Assembly: GCF_002307495.1 (NCBI RefSeq)
Contig: NZ_NTMR01000003.1
Location: forward strand, 124,001-188,000
Length of the DNA: 64,000 nucleotides
Direction of reading: 5' to 3'
From: Pseudomonas abyssi
Lineage (GTDB): Bacteria > Pseudomonadota > Gammaproteobacteria > Pseudomonadales > Pseudomonadaceae
Of this stretch, positions 52,036 to 62,151 are shown piece by piece. The notes under the pieces were generated by a model that had not been told where the DNA came from, ran no database searches, and saw only the letters and a list, made by a program, of their open reading frames with translations. The translations under genes were made by a program, and so were the position numbers. How positions within the stretch are numbered: position 1 is the first letter of the stretch; each line of letters starts with the position of its first letter.

Positions 52036-53517
52036 GATCAGCAGTGCCAGGGCAATCAGTGGCCAGCTGCGCCAGCGCAGGTAGGGCGTCAGGCCGGTCA
52101 TGGGCTGCACTTCACCGATCAGCACCTCCTGCTGGAACTGCGGTATGCGCTGACGGATGCTGCCGCGTGGATCAATCAGCGCGGTCACGCCGTTGTTGGT
52201 GGCGCGGATCATCCAGCGCTGGGCCTCAATGGCGCGCATCTGTGCCATCTGCAGGTGCTGCAGCGGGCCAATCGAAGAACCGAACCAGCTGTCATTGCTG
52301 ATGGTGATCAACAGCTCGCTCTGCGCTGCCAGTCGTGCAGCAAAATCGGGGTAGACGGCCTCATAGCAGATCAGCGGGGCCAGGGCGTAGCCGGCTGCCT
52401 GCAATGGCGGCTGGTCGGCCGGACCGCGGCTGAAGCTGGACATGGGCAGGTCGAAGAAATCGATCAGCCCGCGCAGCAGTCCTTCCAGTGGTACGTACTC
52501 GCCAAAGGGCACCAGTTTTTGTTTCAGGTACTGGCTGCGTGGCTCGCTGCCGCCGACCATGATGCCGTTGTAAATGCGCAGGCCATCGGCATCCTGGGTG
52601 TCCACCGGAATGCCGGTGATCAGCGTGCGGCCCTCTTCGGCCAGATTGGCGGCAATGCCGTCGACGAAATACTGGCCCTGGCTCTGCAGGATAGGGACGG
52701 CCGTTTCTGGCCAGACCACCAGATCGGTAGGTGGCTGGGCGTAGGTCAGGTCGCGATACAGCTCCAGGGTGCGGGTAATGTAGGCCGGGTCCCACTTATT
52801 GGACTGGGCGATATTGGCTTGTACCAGGTTGACGCTCAGGCGTTTTCCGGTCGGCTGGGTCCAGTCGATGTAGGACAGCAGCAGGCCGCCGCCCCAGATA
52901 ACGCCGAACAGCAGCGCCGCGCCGAGCAGCTGCAGCGGCTTGCGTGCCAGGCGCCATTCGCTCAGCAGGCAGGCCATGAAGACCGACAGCACGCCCAGCA
53001 GCCAGACGCCGCCCACCGGCGCCCAGCCGGCCAGCCAGGTGTGGCTGTGGGCGTAGCCGTGATACAGCCAGGGGAAGCCGGTCAGGAACCAGCTGCGAAA
53101 CATCTCCTGGACAAACCACAGCAGGGCAAAGGTCAGGCTGCCGTGCCAAGCGCCCTGCGGGCGCAGGAAGCGTGCCCAGAGCCAGGCCATCAGGGCGAAG
53201 AAGCACGCCAGTCCCAGCTCCAGGCCACCGGTCAGGAAGGCTGCCAGCGGCGGCGAGGCGTTGCCGTGCAGGTGGATGCTGATGTAGATCCAGGACACCC
53301 CGGAGGTAAACAACCCGAGGCCCCAGGCACCGCCGCGCAGAGCTGCCTGCTTGGGTGCGATCTCTTTCAGGCCCTGATACAGCAGCGCCACCGAGAGCAT
53401 GCCCAGCGGCCAGAGGTTGTAGGGCGCGAAAGACAGCGTGCTGAGCGCGCCGGCGACCAGCGCAATCAAGTGGCCGACGAGGCCGGGGCCGCGCAGGCGG
53501 CTCAGCAGGGCGTGCAT
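51994..53517 (-). CDS. lnt: Apolipoprotein N-acyltransferase
   Basis: A 507-residue inner-membrane enzyme that adds the third acyl chain to lipoproteins. About six N-terminal helices (to about 215) precede a nitrilase-like periplasmic domain. The Glu-Lys-Cys triad is visible: Glu271 (VVWPETAVP), Lys332 or Lys334 (LKQKLVPFGEYVP) and Cys384 (LICYEAVYPD). It is downstream of corC, the usual order. Confidence 0.97.
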   Translation of the reverse strand: MHALLSRLRGPGLVGHLIALVAGALSTLSFAPYNLWPLGMLSVALLYQGLKEIAPKQAALRGGAWGLGLFTSGVSWIYISIHLHGNASPPLAAFLTGGLELGLACFFALMAWLWARFLRPQGAWHGSLTFALLWFVQEMFRSWFLTGFPWLYHGYAHSHTWLAGWAPVGGVWLLGVLSVFMACLLSEWRLARKPLQLLGAALLFGVIWGGGLLLSYIDWTQPTGKRLSVNLVQANIAQSNKWDPAYITRTLELYRDLTYAQPPTDLVVWPETAVPILQSQGQYFVDGIAANLAEEGRTLITGIPVDTQDADGLRIYNGIMVGGSEPRSQYLKQKLVPFGEYVPLEGLLRGLIDFFDLPMSSFSRGPADQPPLQAAGYALAPLICYEAVYPDFAARLAAQSELLITISNDSWFGSSIGPLQHLQMAQMRAIEAQRWMIRATNNGVTALIDPRGSIRQRIPQFQQEVLIGEVQPMTGLTPYLRWRSWPLIALALLILVPCVLRRRQHAR

Positions 53518-53541
53518 GGGGTGTTCCTTATCGCGATGGAC

Positions 53542-54381
53542 TCAGCGGTTGACCAGGGTGACGCGCAGCAGGTGAACCCGGCGGCTGTCGGCGTTCAGGA
53601 CGCGAACGCGGAAACCATCCAGCTCGACCACTTCATTGCGCTTGGGCAGGTGGCCAAAGGCGTTCATCACCAGGCCGCCGACCGTATCGAACTCTTCGTC
53701 GGGGAAGCTGGTGTCGAAGTGCTCGTTGAATTCGTCGATGGGCGTCAGACCCTTGACCAGATAGTCGCCGCTGGGCAGCGGTTTGATCTGGCTGTCTTCG
53801 TCGACATCGTGCTCGTCTTCAATGTCACCGACAATCTGCTCCAGCACGTCCTCGATGGTCACCAGGCCGGCAACGCCGCCGTACTCGTCGATGACCACGG
53901 CCATATGGTTGCGGGTGGCACGAAACTCTTTCAGCAGCACATTCAGGCGCTTGGACTCGGGCACAAAGGTGGCCGGGCGCAGGATGTCCTTGATGTTGAA
54001 GCGTTCGGTATTGTCTTCCAGCAGCAGTGGGAGCAGGTCCTTGGCCAGCAGCACGCCGAGCACATCGTCGATGCTCTCGCCGATGACCGGGAAGCGCGAG
54101 TGCGCCGCTTCGATCACCGCCGGCAGGAATTCACGCGGGCTTTGGGTTGCCTTGATGGTGGTCATCTGCGAGCGCGGCACCATGATGTCGCGAACCTGCA
54201 TGTCGGAGACCTGCAGTGCACCTTCGATGATCGACAGGGCCTCAATATCCAGGACCTCGTTGCTGTGCGCCTCGCGCAGCAGTTCGAGCAGTTCCTGGCG
54301 GTTCTTGGGTTCATGGACAAAAGCCTGGACCAGCTTATCCAGCCACGACTTATGCCCGTTGGTCGATCGATCTTCGCTCAT
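53542..54381 (-). CDS. corC: HlyC/CorC family transporter-associated protein CorC
   Basis: A 279-residue cytoplasmic protein with two CBS motifs (about 65-190, SRFPVIGESIDDVLGVLLAKD and HMAVVIDEYGGVAGLVTIEDV) and a C-terminal CorC_HlyC domain (about 205-279, LVKGLTPIDEFNEHF). Linked to magnesium/cobalt efflux in enterics; the exact role is uncertain. It is 6 bases after ybeY and 24 before lnt. Confidence 0.95.
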   Translation of the reverse strand: MSEDRSTNGHKSWLDKLVQAFVHEPKNRQELLELLREAHSNEVLDIEALSIIEGALQVSDMQVRDIMVPRSQMTTIKATQSPREFLPAVIEAAHSRFPVIGESIDDVLGVLLAKDLLPLLLEDNTERFNIKDILRPATFVPESKRLNVLLKEFRATRNHMAVVIDEYGGVAGLVTIEDVLEQIVGDIEDEHDVDEDSQIKPLPSGDYLVKGLTPIDEFNEHFDTSFPDEEFDTVGGLVMNAFGHLPKRNEVVELDGFRVRVLNADSRRVHLLRVTLVNR

Positions 54382-54387
54382 TGATCC

Positions 54388-54846
54388 TTACTCATCATCG
54401 TCAAGATAGGGGTCGGCTATGCCGAGTTCTGCCAGCAATTCCCGTTCCAGGCTTTCCATTTCCTCGGCCTCATCGTCTTCGATGTGATCATAGCCGAGCA
54501 GGTGCAGGCAGCCGTGGATAACCATGTGCGCCCAATGGGCGTGCAGCGGTTTGCGTTGTTCGATGGCTTCGCGGGCCACCACGGGAACGCAGATAACCAG
54601 ATCGCCCAGTAGCGGCAAATCCAGTTCGGCAGGCAGGTCAGCGGGAAAGGACAGTACGTTGGTGGCGTAGTCCTTGCCCCGATAGGTGTGGTTCAGCTGG
54701 CGGCCCTCGTCGGCGTCCACCAGGCGAATGGTCAGTTCTCGGTCGGTACCGGCGCCCAGTGCCAGTCCGACCCAGCGTATGAAGCTGTCGTCGTCAGGCT
54801 GATCTGGGGCGCCGGAGGCGCGCTGGATATCCAGCTCAATGCTCAT
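54388..54846 (-). CDS. ybeY: Endoribonuclease YbeY
   Basis: A 152-residue metalloprotein for 16S rRNA maturation and ribosome quality control. The zinc motif [15 protein letters not shown] is intact, and [16 protein letters not shown] is typical. ATG 54846 ([11 protein letters not shown]) overlaps the phoH stop by 11 bases; the open frame runs further upstream only because it shadows phoH. Confidence 0.96.
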   Translation of the reverse strand: MSIELDIQRASGAPDQPDDDSFIRWVGLALGAGTDRELTIRLVDADEGRQLNHTYRGKDYATNVLSFPADLPAELDLPLLGDLVICVPVVAREAIEQRKPLHAHWAHMVIHGCLHLLGYDHIEDDEAEEMESLERELLAELGIADPYLDDDE

Positions 54847-55852
54847 CACGGCGTTCTCGACGGGCGCTTTCCTGCAGTGCATCAAAGCGGTCATAGGCTT
54901 CAACAATGCGCTGTACCAGCGGATGACGTACGACGTCCTTGGACTGGAAGTGAGTAAAGCCGATGCCGTTGACGCCCTTGAGGACCTCGGTGACGTGTGC
55001 CAGGCCCGAGCGCGTGCCGCGCGGCAGGTCAACCTGGGTGATATCGCCGGTGATAACCGCGGTCGAGCCGAAGCCGATACGGGTAAGGAACATCTTCATC
55101 TGTTCCAGCGTCGTGTTCTGCGACTCGTCGAGGATGATGAAGCTGTTGTTCAGGGTGCGGCCGCGCATGTAGGCCAGCGGGGCAATCTCGATCACCTGCT
55201 TCTCGATCAGTTTGGCAACCTGCTCAAAGCCAAGCATTTCATACAGTGCGTCATACAGCGGGCGCAGGTAGGGATCGATTTTCTGGGCCAGGTCGCCCGG
55301 CAGGAAGCCGAGTTTCTCGCCGGCTTCGACCGCCGGGCGCACCAGCAGGATGCGTCGCACCTGTTCTCGCTCCAGTGCGTCTACCGCGCAGGCGACGGCG
55401 AGGTAGGTCTTGCCGGTGCCGGCCGGACCGATACCGAAATTGATGTCGTGCTCCTGGATGGAGCGCACGTAATTCTGCTGATTCGGGCCGCGCGGCTGGA
55501 TGGTCATCTTGCGTGTGCGCAGGATCACCGGCTTTTGGTTGCTGCCCCCCGTACTCAGCGTTTCGCTCAGGCTCTCCAGACCCGACTCCTGCAGATACAG
55601 GTGCACGGTATCGGGGCTCAGGGCGTCGTTATCACGCGTTTCGCGATACAGCTGGCGCAATACGGCCTCGGCGGCGCGGGTCAGCGACTCGTCGCCAATC
55701 AGCTCGAAGTGATTGCCGCGATTGCGCACCTCAATGCCGAGACGCTGCTCGATCAGGTGGAGATTTTCATCGAACTGGCCGCAAAGGCTGGCAAAACGAC
55801 GGGGGTCGACGGGTTCAATGCTGAAGCGATGTATGTGTGCGGATGCGTTCAA
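54836..55852 (-). CDS. phoH: PhoH-like ATPase
   Basis: A 338-residue protein. A KH-like N-terminal part precedes the PhoH ATPase: Walker [12 protein letters not shown], Walker [12 protein letters not shown], and [19 protein letters not shown]. The family is predicted to be an RNA helicase-like ATPase and is genetically linked with YbeY. It is 108 bases after miaB; the spacer holds an inverted repeat. Confidence 0.97.
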   Translation of the reverse strand: MNASAHIHRFSIEPVDPRRFASLCGQFDENLHLIEQRLGIEVRNRGNHFELIGDESLTRAAEAVLRQLYRETRDNDALSPDTVHLYLQESGLESLSETLSTGGSNQKPVILRTRKMTIQPRGPNQQNYVRSIQEHDINFGIGPAGTGKTYLAVACAVDALEREQVRRILLVRPAVEAGEKLGFLPGDLAQKIDPYLRPLYDALYEMLGFEQVAKLIEKQVIEIAPLAYMRGRTLNNSFIILDESQNTTLEQMKMFLTRIGFGSTAVITGDITQVDLPRGTRSGLAHVTEVLKGVNGIGFTHFQSKDVVRHPLVQRIVEAYDRFDALQESARRERRDEH

Positions 55853-55909
55853 AATGGTCCAGATGGCGCCGTGTGGCTAAAGGGCGTACAGCATAACGCT
55901 CAGGCGTAA

Positions 55910-55983
55910 CAAGCTACAAGCAGCAAGCCGCAAGCTGACCCGGTTCGGGCTGCTTGAAGCTTAAGGCTTGCTGCTTGCAGCTG
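55910..55983. repeat. Paired inverted repeat between miaB and phoH
   Basis: The left arm (55910-55937) is AAGC-type units. A CCCGGTTCGGG mini-hairpin forms the loop. The right arm (55949-55983) is GCTTG-type units. The right arm runs into the miaB coding region, so it encodes the last residues of MiaB. Confidence 0.7.
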
Positions 55984-57289
55984 TGAGTTCACCTCTGAGC
56001 GAATGCGGCAGCGCTTCGAGGATCTCGACGTCGACAAATTGACCGATCAGACCGGGGTTGTCGCAACGGAAGTTGACGACGCGGTTGTGCTCGGTGCGGC
56101 CCTGCAGCATGCCTGGGTCCTTCTTGGAGAAGTCGCTGACCAGGATGCGCTGGGTGGTGCCGACCATACGGCGGCTGTTCTCGAAGCCCTGCTGGTTCAG
56201 GCGGGCCTGGAGAATCTGCAGGCGCTGCTTTTTCACCTCCATCGGCGTGTCGTCGTTGAGGTCGGCGGCCGGGGTGCCTGGGCGTGCGCTGTAGACAAAG
56301 GAGTAGGAAAAGTCGAAGCCGACGTCCTCGACCAGCTTCATGGTCTGCTCGAAATCACGGTCGGTTTCGCCCGGGAAGCCGATGATGAAGTCGGAGCTTA
56401 GGATGATGTCCGGCACGGCTGCTTTCAGCTTGCGGATGCGCGACTTGTACTCCAGCGCGGTGTGGTTGCGCTTCATCGCTGCCAGCACGCGGTCGGAGCC
56501 CGATTGCACCGGCAGGTGCAGGTATTTCACCAGCTTGGGAATCTCGGCGTGGGCCTGGATGATGGCGTCGGAGAATTCCAGCGGGTGGCTGGTGGTGTAG
56601 CGAATGCGTTCGATCCCGTCGATCGCGGCAACCGCGTGCAGCAGGTCCGCAAAGTCGGTACCGTCAAAGCGGTAGCCGTTGACGTTCTGACCTAGCAGGG
56701 TGACTTCCTTGACGCCGTTCTCGGCCAGGTGAAGGATCTCGCTGAGCACGTCCGCCAGCGGGCGGCTGACTTCTTCGCCGCGGGTGTAGGGCACCACGCA
56801 GAAGCTGCAGTACTTGCTGCAGCCTTCCATGATGGAGACAAAGGCGGTCGGGCCGTCCACGCGGGGCTCGGGCAGGGCGTCGAACTTTTCGATCTCGGGG
56901 AAGCTGACGTCCACCTGCGGCTGGTGGGTGGTACGTGCGGCGTCGATCATCTCGGGCAGGCGGTGCAGCGTCTGCGGGCCGAACACCACGTCCACGTAGG
57001 ACGCGCGGTCACGGATCGCGCTGCCTTCCTGGCTGGCGACGCAGCCGCCAACGCCGATAATCAGTTCCGGATTCTTCTCTTTTAGCGGACGCCAGCGCCC
57101 CAGCTCGGAAAAGACCTTTTCCTGCGCCTTCTCGCGGATCGAGCAGGTATTGAGCAGAATGACATCCGCCTCGTCGGGGTTGTCAGTCAGCTCCATTGCC
57201 TGGTGGTCGCCGAGCAGGTCTGCCATGCGCGAGCTGTCATACTCGTTCATCTGGCAGCCGTGGGTCTGGATAAAGAGTTTCTTGGCCAT
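55961..57289 (-). CDS. miaB: tRNA-2-methylthio-N6-dimethylallyladenosine synthase
   Basis: A 442-residue methylthiotransferase. The N-terminal cluster cysteines lie in [20 protein letters not shown] and GGCVASQEG. The radical SAM motif is CSKYCSFC. The C-terminal TRAM domain includes [20 protein letters not shown]. It modifies A37 of tRNAs reading UNN codons. ATG 57289 (MAKKLFIQT) matches the family. The final residues (TAASSKP) are encoded by an intergenic repeat, so its C-terminus may vary between strains. Confidence 0.97.
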   Translation of the reverse strand: MAKKLFIQTHGCQMNEYDSSRMADLLGDHQAMELTDNPDEADVILLNTCSIREKAQEKVFSELGRWRPLKEKNPELIIGVGGCVASQEGSAIRDRASYVDVVFGPQTLHRLPEMIDAARTTHQPQVDVSFPEIEKFDALPEPRVDGPTAFVSIMEGCSKYCSFCVVPYTRGEEVSRPLADVLSEILHLAENGVKEVTLLGQNVNGYRFDGTDFADLLHAVAAIDGIERIRYTTSHPLEFSDAIIQAHAEIPKLVKYLHLPVQSGSDRVLAAMKRNHTALEYKSRIRKLKAAVPDIILSSDFIIGFPGETDRDFEQTMKLVEDVGFDFSYSFVYSARPGTPAADLNDDTPMEVKKQRLQILQARLNQQGFENSRRMVGTTQRILVSDFSKKDPGMLQGRTEHNRVVNFRCDNPGLIGQFVDVEILEALPHSLRGELTAASSKP

Positions 57290-57320
57290 GGGAATGTGCT
57301 GGGGGCTGGAAAAAGGGGCG

Positions 57321-57326
57321 ATTATA
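57321..57326 (-). promoter_or_regulatory. -10 box of the miaB promoter
   Basis: TATAAT on the minus strand (complement of 57321-57326), about 32 bases before the miaB ATG. No clear -35 is seen. On the plus strand TATGAT (57365-57370) may serve the divergent DUF1820 gene. Confidence 0.45.
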
Positions 57327-57436
57327 CACACAAGCGCCTGCCTTTGTTATGCCGGCCCCTGTGCTATGATGCGCGCCCGCCGAGCGGTCCTGCTCTGGCG
57401 TTCCTTCATATATGTCAACCTGTTGATCAAGCCGCC

Positions 57437-57766
57437 ATGAGTAAAGAACAGCCACCGGTCTTCCGAGTCATCTTCCAGAACCAGGGACAGGTTTTCGAGC
57501 TGTACGCCCAGCAGATTTTCCAGAGTGAGCTGTGGGGCTTCATGGAAATAGAAGAGCTGATTTTTGGCGAGCGCTCACAAATGCTGGTTGATCCAGCCGA
57601 AGAGAAGCTCAAGAGTCAGTTCGAAGGCGTCAAGCGCAGCTTTATCCCGGTGCACTCAATCATTCGCATCGATGAGGTGGAGCGGGTAGGGACCGCCAAG
57701 ATCAGCGAGGCGACCAGCACAGGCAATATCATGCATTTCCCGATGCCGCCGCGTAGCGACAAGTAA
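57437..57766 (+). CDS. DUF1820 family protein
   Basis: A 109-residue protein of unknown function. The family sequence is clear: VFRVIFQNQGQVFELYAQQIFQSELWGFMEIEELIFGE (seen in parts) and SFIPVHSIIRIDEVERVG. ATG 57437 is chosen by the family start MSKEQPPVFR; there is no strong ribosome binding site. It is divergent from miaB, as in P. aeruginosa. The MITE-like element begins one base after its stop codon. Confidence 0.93.
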   Translation: MSKEQPPVFRVIFQNQGQVFELYAQQIFQSELWGFMEIEELIFGERSQMLVDPAEEKLKSQFEGVKRSFIPVHSIIRIDEVERVGTAKISEATSTGNIMHFPMPPRSDK

Positions 57767-57767
57767 C

Positions 57768-58116
57768 TAGGGTCTGTTGACGCTTCGTTCACCCTCCTGT
57801 TGCAGCCTGTAAAGCCGCCAATCAAGGAGCGAGGAGCGTAGGGTGTTCAGCGCATCCCTGCGCTTCACCCCTTCGGGGCTGGCGCGCAAAAACGCTCCCG
57901 GCGTTCTTGTGGTCATTCCACGTGAGCGCCGAGCGACGCCGAGTGGCGGCTTTACAGGCGCAACCTTGGCGGCCCCACCCGGAGGGCCGGGGCCATTTTT
58001 CGGCCATGCTGCGTTGTCGGTCGCTTATGTAGAGCGACTACACTGCGCTCCCTCCGCCTTGCCTGGCCGAAAAATGGCCTCCGGCAGGCGAGTGAGCGAA
58101 ACATCAACAGACCCTA
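57768..58116. mobile_element. MITE-like palindromic element, 349 bp
   Basis: Perfect 13-bp terminal inverted repeats TAGGGTCTGTTGA (57768-57780) and its complement (58104-58116) extend imperfectly to about 30 bp. Nested inside are a 15-bp perfect pair (57806-57820 with 57944-57958, TGGCGGCTTTACAGG) and a 16-bp perfect pair (57991-58006 with 58064-58079, GGCCATTTTTCGGCCA). The outermost TA on each side could be a target-site duplication, as made by IS630/Tc1-type transposases. There is no transposase gene. A 61-codon minus-strand frame (57822-58007) is probably not a gene. It sits between the DUF1820 and Sel1 stop codons. Confidence 0.8.
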
Positions 58117-58728
58117 AGGCAGCTCCAGCTCCTCGTCTGCTCCGTTCTCCCCGTCGTTCTGGGGCTCTTGCGGCTCAGGCTCGGCGGGAATGCTGCCGCT
58201 CAGCTGCTCCTCGCGAATCTGGGCCAGGTAGTCGCGGAACAGCGTGCCTAGCACGTGATTGGCGACCTGGGTTTCCTGCTCGTTCATTTGCAGCGCGACG
58301 AGGTCGGCGGCGTCCATGGCTTCATTGCTGCCATTGACGGCTGCCATCTTCAGGATGATGTAGGCCTGCGGCAGGTTGCGTGTCACCCCTTCGCCCTGAA
58401 AGTGCATCATGCCCAGTCGGTACTGCGCCTGGGGTTGCCCCTGAATGGACGCCTTTTCCAGCCAGTTCAGCGCGCTGGCGTAATTGCGTTCTACCCGTTC
58501 GCCCCGGTAATACAGCTGGCCGAGTTCGAACTGGGCGCGCAGGTCGCCGCCGTTGGCCGCTTCTTCGCAGACCTCAATGGCCATCGGCAGGCTGTCGTCG
58601 TCTACCCGTTCAAAGGCGCAGCGGTCCTCGGCGCTGATCAGCAGCGGGTTGTCAGACTGGGCCAGCAGTGGCGCGGCGGGCAAGCCCAGCAGGCTGAACA
58701 GGGCGAGGCGTGGAAACAGGCGGTGCAT
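58114..58728 (-). CDS. Sel1-like repeat protein, secreted
   Basis: A 204-residue protein with a signal peptide (MHRLFPRLALFSLLGLPAAPLLAQ) and two to three Sel1 repeats (about 48-125): AQFELGQLYYRGERVERNYASALNWLEKA and AQYRLGMMHFQGEGVTRNLPQA. The C-terminus is acidic and Pro-rich. The stop codon TAG is formed by the last three bases of the neighbouring MITE-like element, so the original end of the protein may have been altered. Function unknown; Sel1 repeats bind proteins. The upstream membrane protein overlaps the longer frame, so I chose ATG 58728. Confidence 0.85.
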   Translation of the reverse strand: MHRLFPRLALFSLLGLPAAPLLAQSDNPLLISAEDRCAFERVDDDSLPMAIEVCEEAANGGDLRAQFELGQLYYRGERVERNYASALNWLEKASIQGQPQAQYRLGMMHFQGEGVTRNLPQAYIILKMAAVNGSNEAMDAADLVALQMNEQETQVANHVLGTLFRDYLAQIREEQLSGSIPAEPEPQEPQNDGENGADEELELP

Positions 58729-58747
58729 GGGCGACTCAGGGTCTCGG

Positions 58748-59404
58748 CTAGGAATCATCACTCGACGCGTCAGCGTCGGACGTTGCTTTATTGTGCGCCT
58801 GTTCGCTCAGCAGGCCAACCGTCAAAGCGGCGCCCAGCAGCGCTGGGAATAGCGACAGTAGCGTGCCGTTGGCAACAAACAGGTCAGCCAACGGAGGGCT
58901 GCCCTGTTTGAATAGCGGCGCCAAGGCGCCGGCAGCGCAGACCAGCGCCAATGGCAACGGACGGCGGTCGTTGCCCATCACTCGCACGCAGGCCAGCAGC
59001 ATGACCAGCAGCGCAGCGCAATTGATCAGCCACTGATAGCTGTTCAGGACGTCCATGCGCCGGCTCAGCTCGAAGGCGGCCATCAGGCCCAGCAGAATGC
59101 GTCCCCAGTTAGCCGGTTGCCAGCGCAGGCCGACCCCCAGATACAGCGCGGCCAGACCGAGCAGCGGCAGGCTCAGGCTTTGCGCGGCCAGGCCCAGAAT
59201 GCGCTGGGTGTGTGCCAGCTCGTCGGCCCCGGGGAGCGCCCCGAGGCTCAGCAGCAGACTGGCGGTGGCGGCTAGCCCGAGCCCCAGCAGGGCCGCGGTG
59301 ATGGCGCCGCGTGCGGGCAGGCTGAGCGGTCCGCGCTGGCGCCAGAGCCAGATGCCAACGGCCAGCAGCAACAGCGTCAGCAGGGCATGACCCAAAGCGA
59401 TCAT
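58748..59404 (-). CDS. Hypothetical multi-pass membrane protein
   Basis: A 218-residue protein with six to seven hydrophobic helices and a short polar Asp/Ser-rich tail. No domain recognised. Its ATG overlaps the hemL stop by 4 bases, so it is translationally coupled to hemL. A protein of this kind follows hemL in P. aeruginosa too. No function is proposed. Confidence 0.8.
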   Translation of the reverse strand: MIALGHALLTLLLLAVGIWLWRQRGPLSLPARGAITAALLGLGLAATASLLLSLGALPGADELAHTQRILGLAAQSLSLPLLGLAALYLGVGLRWQPANWGRILLGLMAAFELSRRMDVLNSYQWLINCAALLVMLLACVRVMGNDRRPLPLALVCAAGALAPLFKQGSPPLADLFVANGTLLSLFPALLGAALTVGLLSEQAHNKATSDADASSDDS

Positions 59405-60681
59405 AGGGCGGCGAAGGCCTTTTCGGCAGCGTCCAGGGTCAGCTTCAGTTCTGCGTCGCCATGGGCGATGGAGGTGAAGCCGGCCTCGAAGGCGCTGGGT
59501 GCCAGATAGACGCCACCATCGAGCATCAGGTGGAAGAACTGCTTGAAGCGTTCCACGTCGCTGGCCATCACGTCGTCAAAGGTGACGATGTCGTCGGCGC
59601 CGGAGAAGTACAGGCCGAACATCGCACCTGCCTGAGTGGTCACGAAGGGCACCCCCGCGGCATCGGCGCGCTCCTGCAGACCGGCCAGCATGCGGCTGGA
59701 GTAGTCGGTCAGTTCGTCATGGAAGCCAGGACGCTTGATCAGGCGCAGCGTGGTCAGGCCGGCGGCCATCGCCAGCGGGTTACCGGACAGGGTGCCGGCC
59801 TGATAGACCGGGCCGAGCGGGGCAATGCACTCCATCACGGCGCGCTTGCCACCGAAGCAGCCAACCGGCATGCCACCGCCGATGATCTTGCCGAAGGTGG
59901 TCAGGTCAGGAGTGACGCCGTAGTGCGCCTGGGCGCCGCCGAGGGCCACGCGGAAACCGGTCATCACCTCGTCGAAAATCAGTACCACGCCGTGCTCGTC
60001 GCAGGCCTCACGCAGGCCCTGCAGGAAGCCGGGCGCCGGCGGCACGCAGTTCATGTTGCCGGCAACCGGCTCGACGATGATGCAGGCGACCTGCTCGCCA
60101 ACGTCGGCCAGGGTGCTGCGCACCGCTTCGATGTCGTTGAACGGCAGGGTCAGGGTGTGTTTGGCGAAGTCGGCCGGCACGCCCGCCGAGCTGGGTACGC
60201 CCTGGGTCAGCAGGCCGGAACCGGCCTTGACCAGCAGGCTGTCGGAGTGGCCGTGGTAGCAGCCTTCGAACTTGATGATGCTGTCGCGGCCGGTGTAGCC
60301 GCGAGCCAGACGAATGGCGCTCATAGTGGCTTCAGTACCGGAGCTGACCATACGCACCATGTCCATCGACGGCACCAGCGAGCAGACCAGCTCGGCCATT
60401 TCGGTTTCCAGCGCGGTCGGCGCGCCGTAGGACAGACCGTGCTGCAGCTGATTGCGCACCGCGTCCAGTACGTCCGGGTGGCTGTGGCCGAGGATCATCG
60501 GGCCCCAGGAGCCGACGTAATCAACGTAGCGCTTGTCGTCTTCGTCAATGACGTAGGCACCTTCGGCGTGCTTGAAGAACAGCGGCGTGCCGCCGACGCT
60601 CTTGAAGGCACGAACCGGCGAATTGACGCCGCCGGGGATGTGTTTCTGGGCGCTGGCAAACAGGGATTCGGAACGGGACAT
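59401..60681 (-). CDS. hemL: Glutamate-1-semialdehyde 2,1-aminomutase
   Basis: A 426-residue PLP enzyme making 5-aminolevulinate for heme. It starts [26 protein letters not shown], with [27 protein letters not shown] and the PLP lysine Lys265 in [13 protein letters not shown]. The start at 60681 has GAGAG about 8 bases upstream; the open frame continues only as a shadow of thiE. It is 10 bases after thiE. Confidence 0.98.
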   Translation of the reverse strand: MSRSESLFASAQKHIPGGVNSPVRAFKSVGGTPLFFKHAEGAYVIDEDDKRYVDYVGSWGPMILGHSHPDVLDAVRNQLQHGLSYGAPTALETEMAELVCSLVPSMDMVRMVSSGTEATMSAIRLARGYTGRDSIIKFEGCYHGHSDSLLVKAGSGLLTQGVPSSAGVPADFAKHTLTLPFNDIEAVRSTLADVGEQVACIIVEPVAGNMNCVPPAPGFLQGLREACDEHGVVLIFDEVMTGFRVALGGAQAHYGVTPDLTTFGKIIGGGMPVGCFGGKRAVMECIAPLGPVYQAGTLSGNPLAMAAGLTTLRLIKRPGFHDELTDYSSRMLAGLQERADAAGVPFVTTQAGAMFGLYFSGADDIVTFDDVMASDVERFKQFFHLMLDGGVYLAPSAFEAGFTSIAHGDAELKLTLDAAEKAFAAL

Positions 60682-60691
60682 GGCAAGTCTC

Positions 60692-61321
60692 TCAGGATGC
60701 GTGAATGAGTTGGCTGAACTGACGGGCGCGTTGCTGCACCGTCTCAGCGTTGGGGGCGCCGAACAGGCCGTTGATGACGGCGAGGTAGTCGGCACCGGCT
60801 TGCAATAGCGGCGCAGCGTTGTCCAGCGTGATGCCGCCGATGGCGACGATCGGCAGGCTGAAGCGGGCGCGGGCTGCGCGTAGCAGGGGCAGGTCGGCGC
60901 TGGGCCCACCCGGCTTGGTCTGGGAGGTGTAAAAGCGCCCAAAGGCGATATGGTCGGCGCCGGCATCGATGGCGTCTTCAGCCAACTGCAGGCTGGCATG
61001 GCAGGTGGCGCCGAGCAGCGCCTGGGGGGCGAGTTGCTGGCGGGCCTCGCGCAGGGAGCCGTCTTCCTGGCCCAGGTGCAGGCCGACGCCTAGCTCGGCG
61101 GCCAGCGCCAAGTCATCGTTGATGATCAACTCGCAGCCGTACTGGCGGCACAAATCGCGCAGTTGACTGGCTTGCTCCAGCCGCTTGACACTGTCACCGG
61201 ACTTGTCGCGATACTGCAGCCAGCGGGCACCGCCGATCAGCGCGGCTTCGACATAGGGCAGTAGCTTGCCGTCGGCCAGCAGCGCGCTATCGGTGATGGC
61301 GTAGAGACCGCCCCCCCTCAT
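60692..61321 (-). CDS. thiE: Thiamine-phosphate synthase
   Basis: A 209-residue enzyme joining the thiazole and pyrimidine halves of thiamine. Motifs: [48 protein letters not shown] and [11 protein letters not shown]. Start ATG 61321 overlaps the thiD stop by 4 bases. It forms the thiD-thiE-hemL operon. Confidence 0.97.
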   Translation of the reverse strand: MRGGGLYAITDSALLADGKLLPYVEAALIGGARWLQYRDKSGDSVKRLEQASQLRDLCRQYGCELIINDDLALAAELGVGLHLGQEDGSLREARQQLAPQALLGATCHASLQLAEDAIDAGADHIAFGRFYTSQTKPGGPSADLPLLRAARARFSLPIVAIGGITLDNAAPLLQAGADYLAVINGLFGAPNAETVQQRARQFSQLIHAS

Positions 61322-62118
61322 GAACAGAAGTCCAGCGGCAGACGACGCGGCACGTACTGGCCGTGGCCGGGCTGCTCCGCGTCACGTAGCGTGCGCCAGG
61401 TGTAATCCAGTGCTGAACGCACCGCGCTGACCAGCTCTTCGCCCAGCGCCAGGCGACCAGCCAGGGTGCTGGCCAGGGTGCAGCCGGAGCCGTGGTAGCT
61501 GCCGGGCAGGCGCGGGCAGGTAAAATCGTGGCGGCTGCCGTCGACGCAATACAGGCGGTTGTGGATTTCCGCCTCGTCACCGTGGCCGCCGGTAATCAGC
61601 AGGTGGCGAATATGCGGCAGTAATTTGTCGGCACACTCGTCGGCGCTGCCCTCCGGCAGTTCGGCCAGAATGCGTGCCTCGGGCAGGTTTGGGGTGGCGA
61701 TGGTGGCAGCCGGGAACAGGCGTTCGCGAATGGCAAAGCCGACATCGTCCTTGCCCAGTGAGCCGCCACCGCCGGCGCGTAGCACCGGGTCGCAGACCAG
61801 TGGTGCGTCCGGCAGACGCTGCATCAGCTCCAGCACGGTATCGACCATCTCCACCGAGCCCAGCATGCCCAGCTTGACCGCCGAGACGGGCATGTCGCTG
61901 ATCACCTTGTTGGCCTGGGCCAGCACCCACTCGCGATCCAGTACGCGGAAGTCACTGACATCCACGGTGTCCTGCACGGTCAGGGCGGTAACCGTGGGAG
62001 CTGCGTGGCAGCCCTGGGCGATCAGTGCCTCGATATCGGCCTGCAGGCCGGCTCCGCCACTCGGATCATGGCCGGAGAGGCAGAGGACGACGGGCTTGAA
62101 GGGGTTGGGTTGGGGCAT
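61318..62118 (-). CDS. thiD: Hydroxymethylpyrimidine/phosphomethylpyrimidine kinase
   Basis: A 266-residue ribokinase-fold kinase, with [18 protein letters not shown] at the N-terminus, [10 protein letters not shown] and the anion-hole motif [14 protein letters not shown]. It phosphorylates HMP to HMP-PP. I chose ATG 62118 ([10 protein letters not shown]), with GGAAG 9 bases upstream; the longer frame contains a leader hairpin. It is the first gene of thiD-thiE-hemL. Confidence 0.97.
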   Translation of the reverse strand: MPQPNPFKPVVLCLSGHDPSGGAGLQADIEALIAQGCHAAPTVTALTVQDTVDVSDFRVLDREWVLAQANKVISDMPVSAVKLGMLGSVEMVDTVLELMQRLPDAPLVCDPVLRAGGGGSLGKDDVGFAIRERLFPAATIATPNLPEARILAELPEGSADECADKLLPHIRHLLITGGHGDEAEIHNRLYCVDGSRHDFTCPRLPGSYHGSGCTLASTLAGRLALGEELVSAVRSALDYTWRTLRDAEQPGHGQYVPRRLPLDFCS

Positions 62119-62151
62119 GGTGAGCGCTTCCGCGAGCTGACGGGTGATGCA

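Noticed and set aside
52255-54384. 709-codon plus-strand frame opposite lnt and corC
   Set aside because: It is longer than most real genes here, but is Gln/His/Ala-rich as expected of an antisense frame in GC-rich DNA and spans two clear minus-strand genes.
57822-58007. 61-codon minus-strand frame inside the MITE-like element
   Set aside because: It lies wholly within palindromic repeat sequence. Such frames may be annotated as hypothetical proteins, but there is no sign of coding selection.
60682-60999. N-terminal extension of HemL
   Set aside because: The open frame is a shadow of thiE. HemL begins at 60681 with its usual N-terminus.
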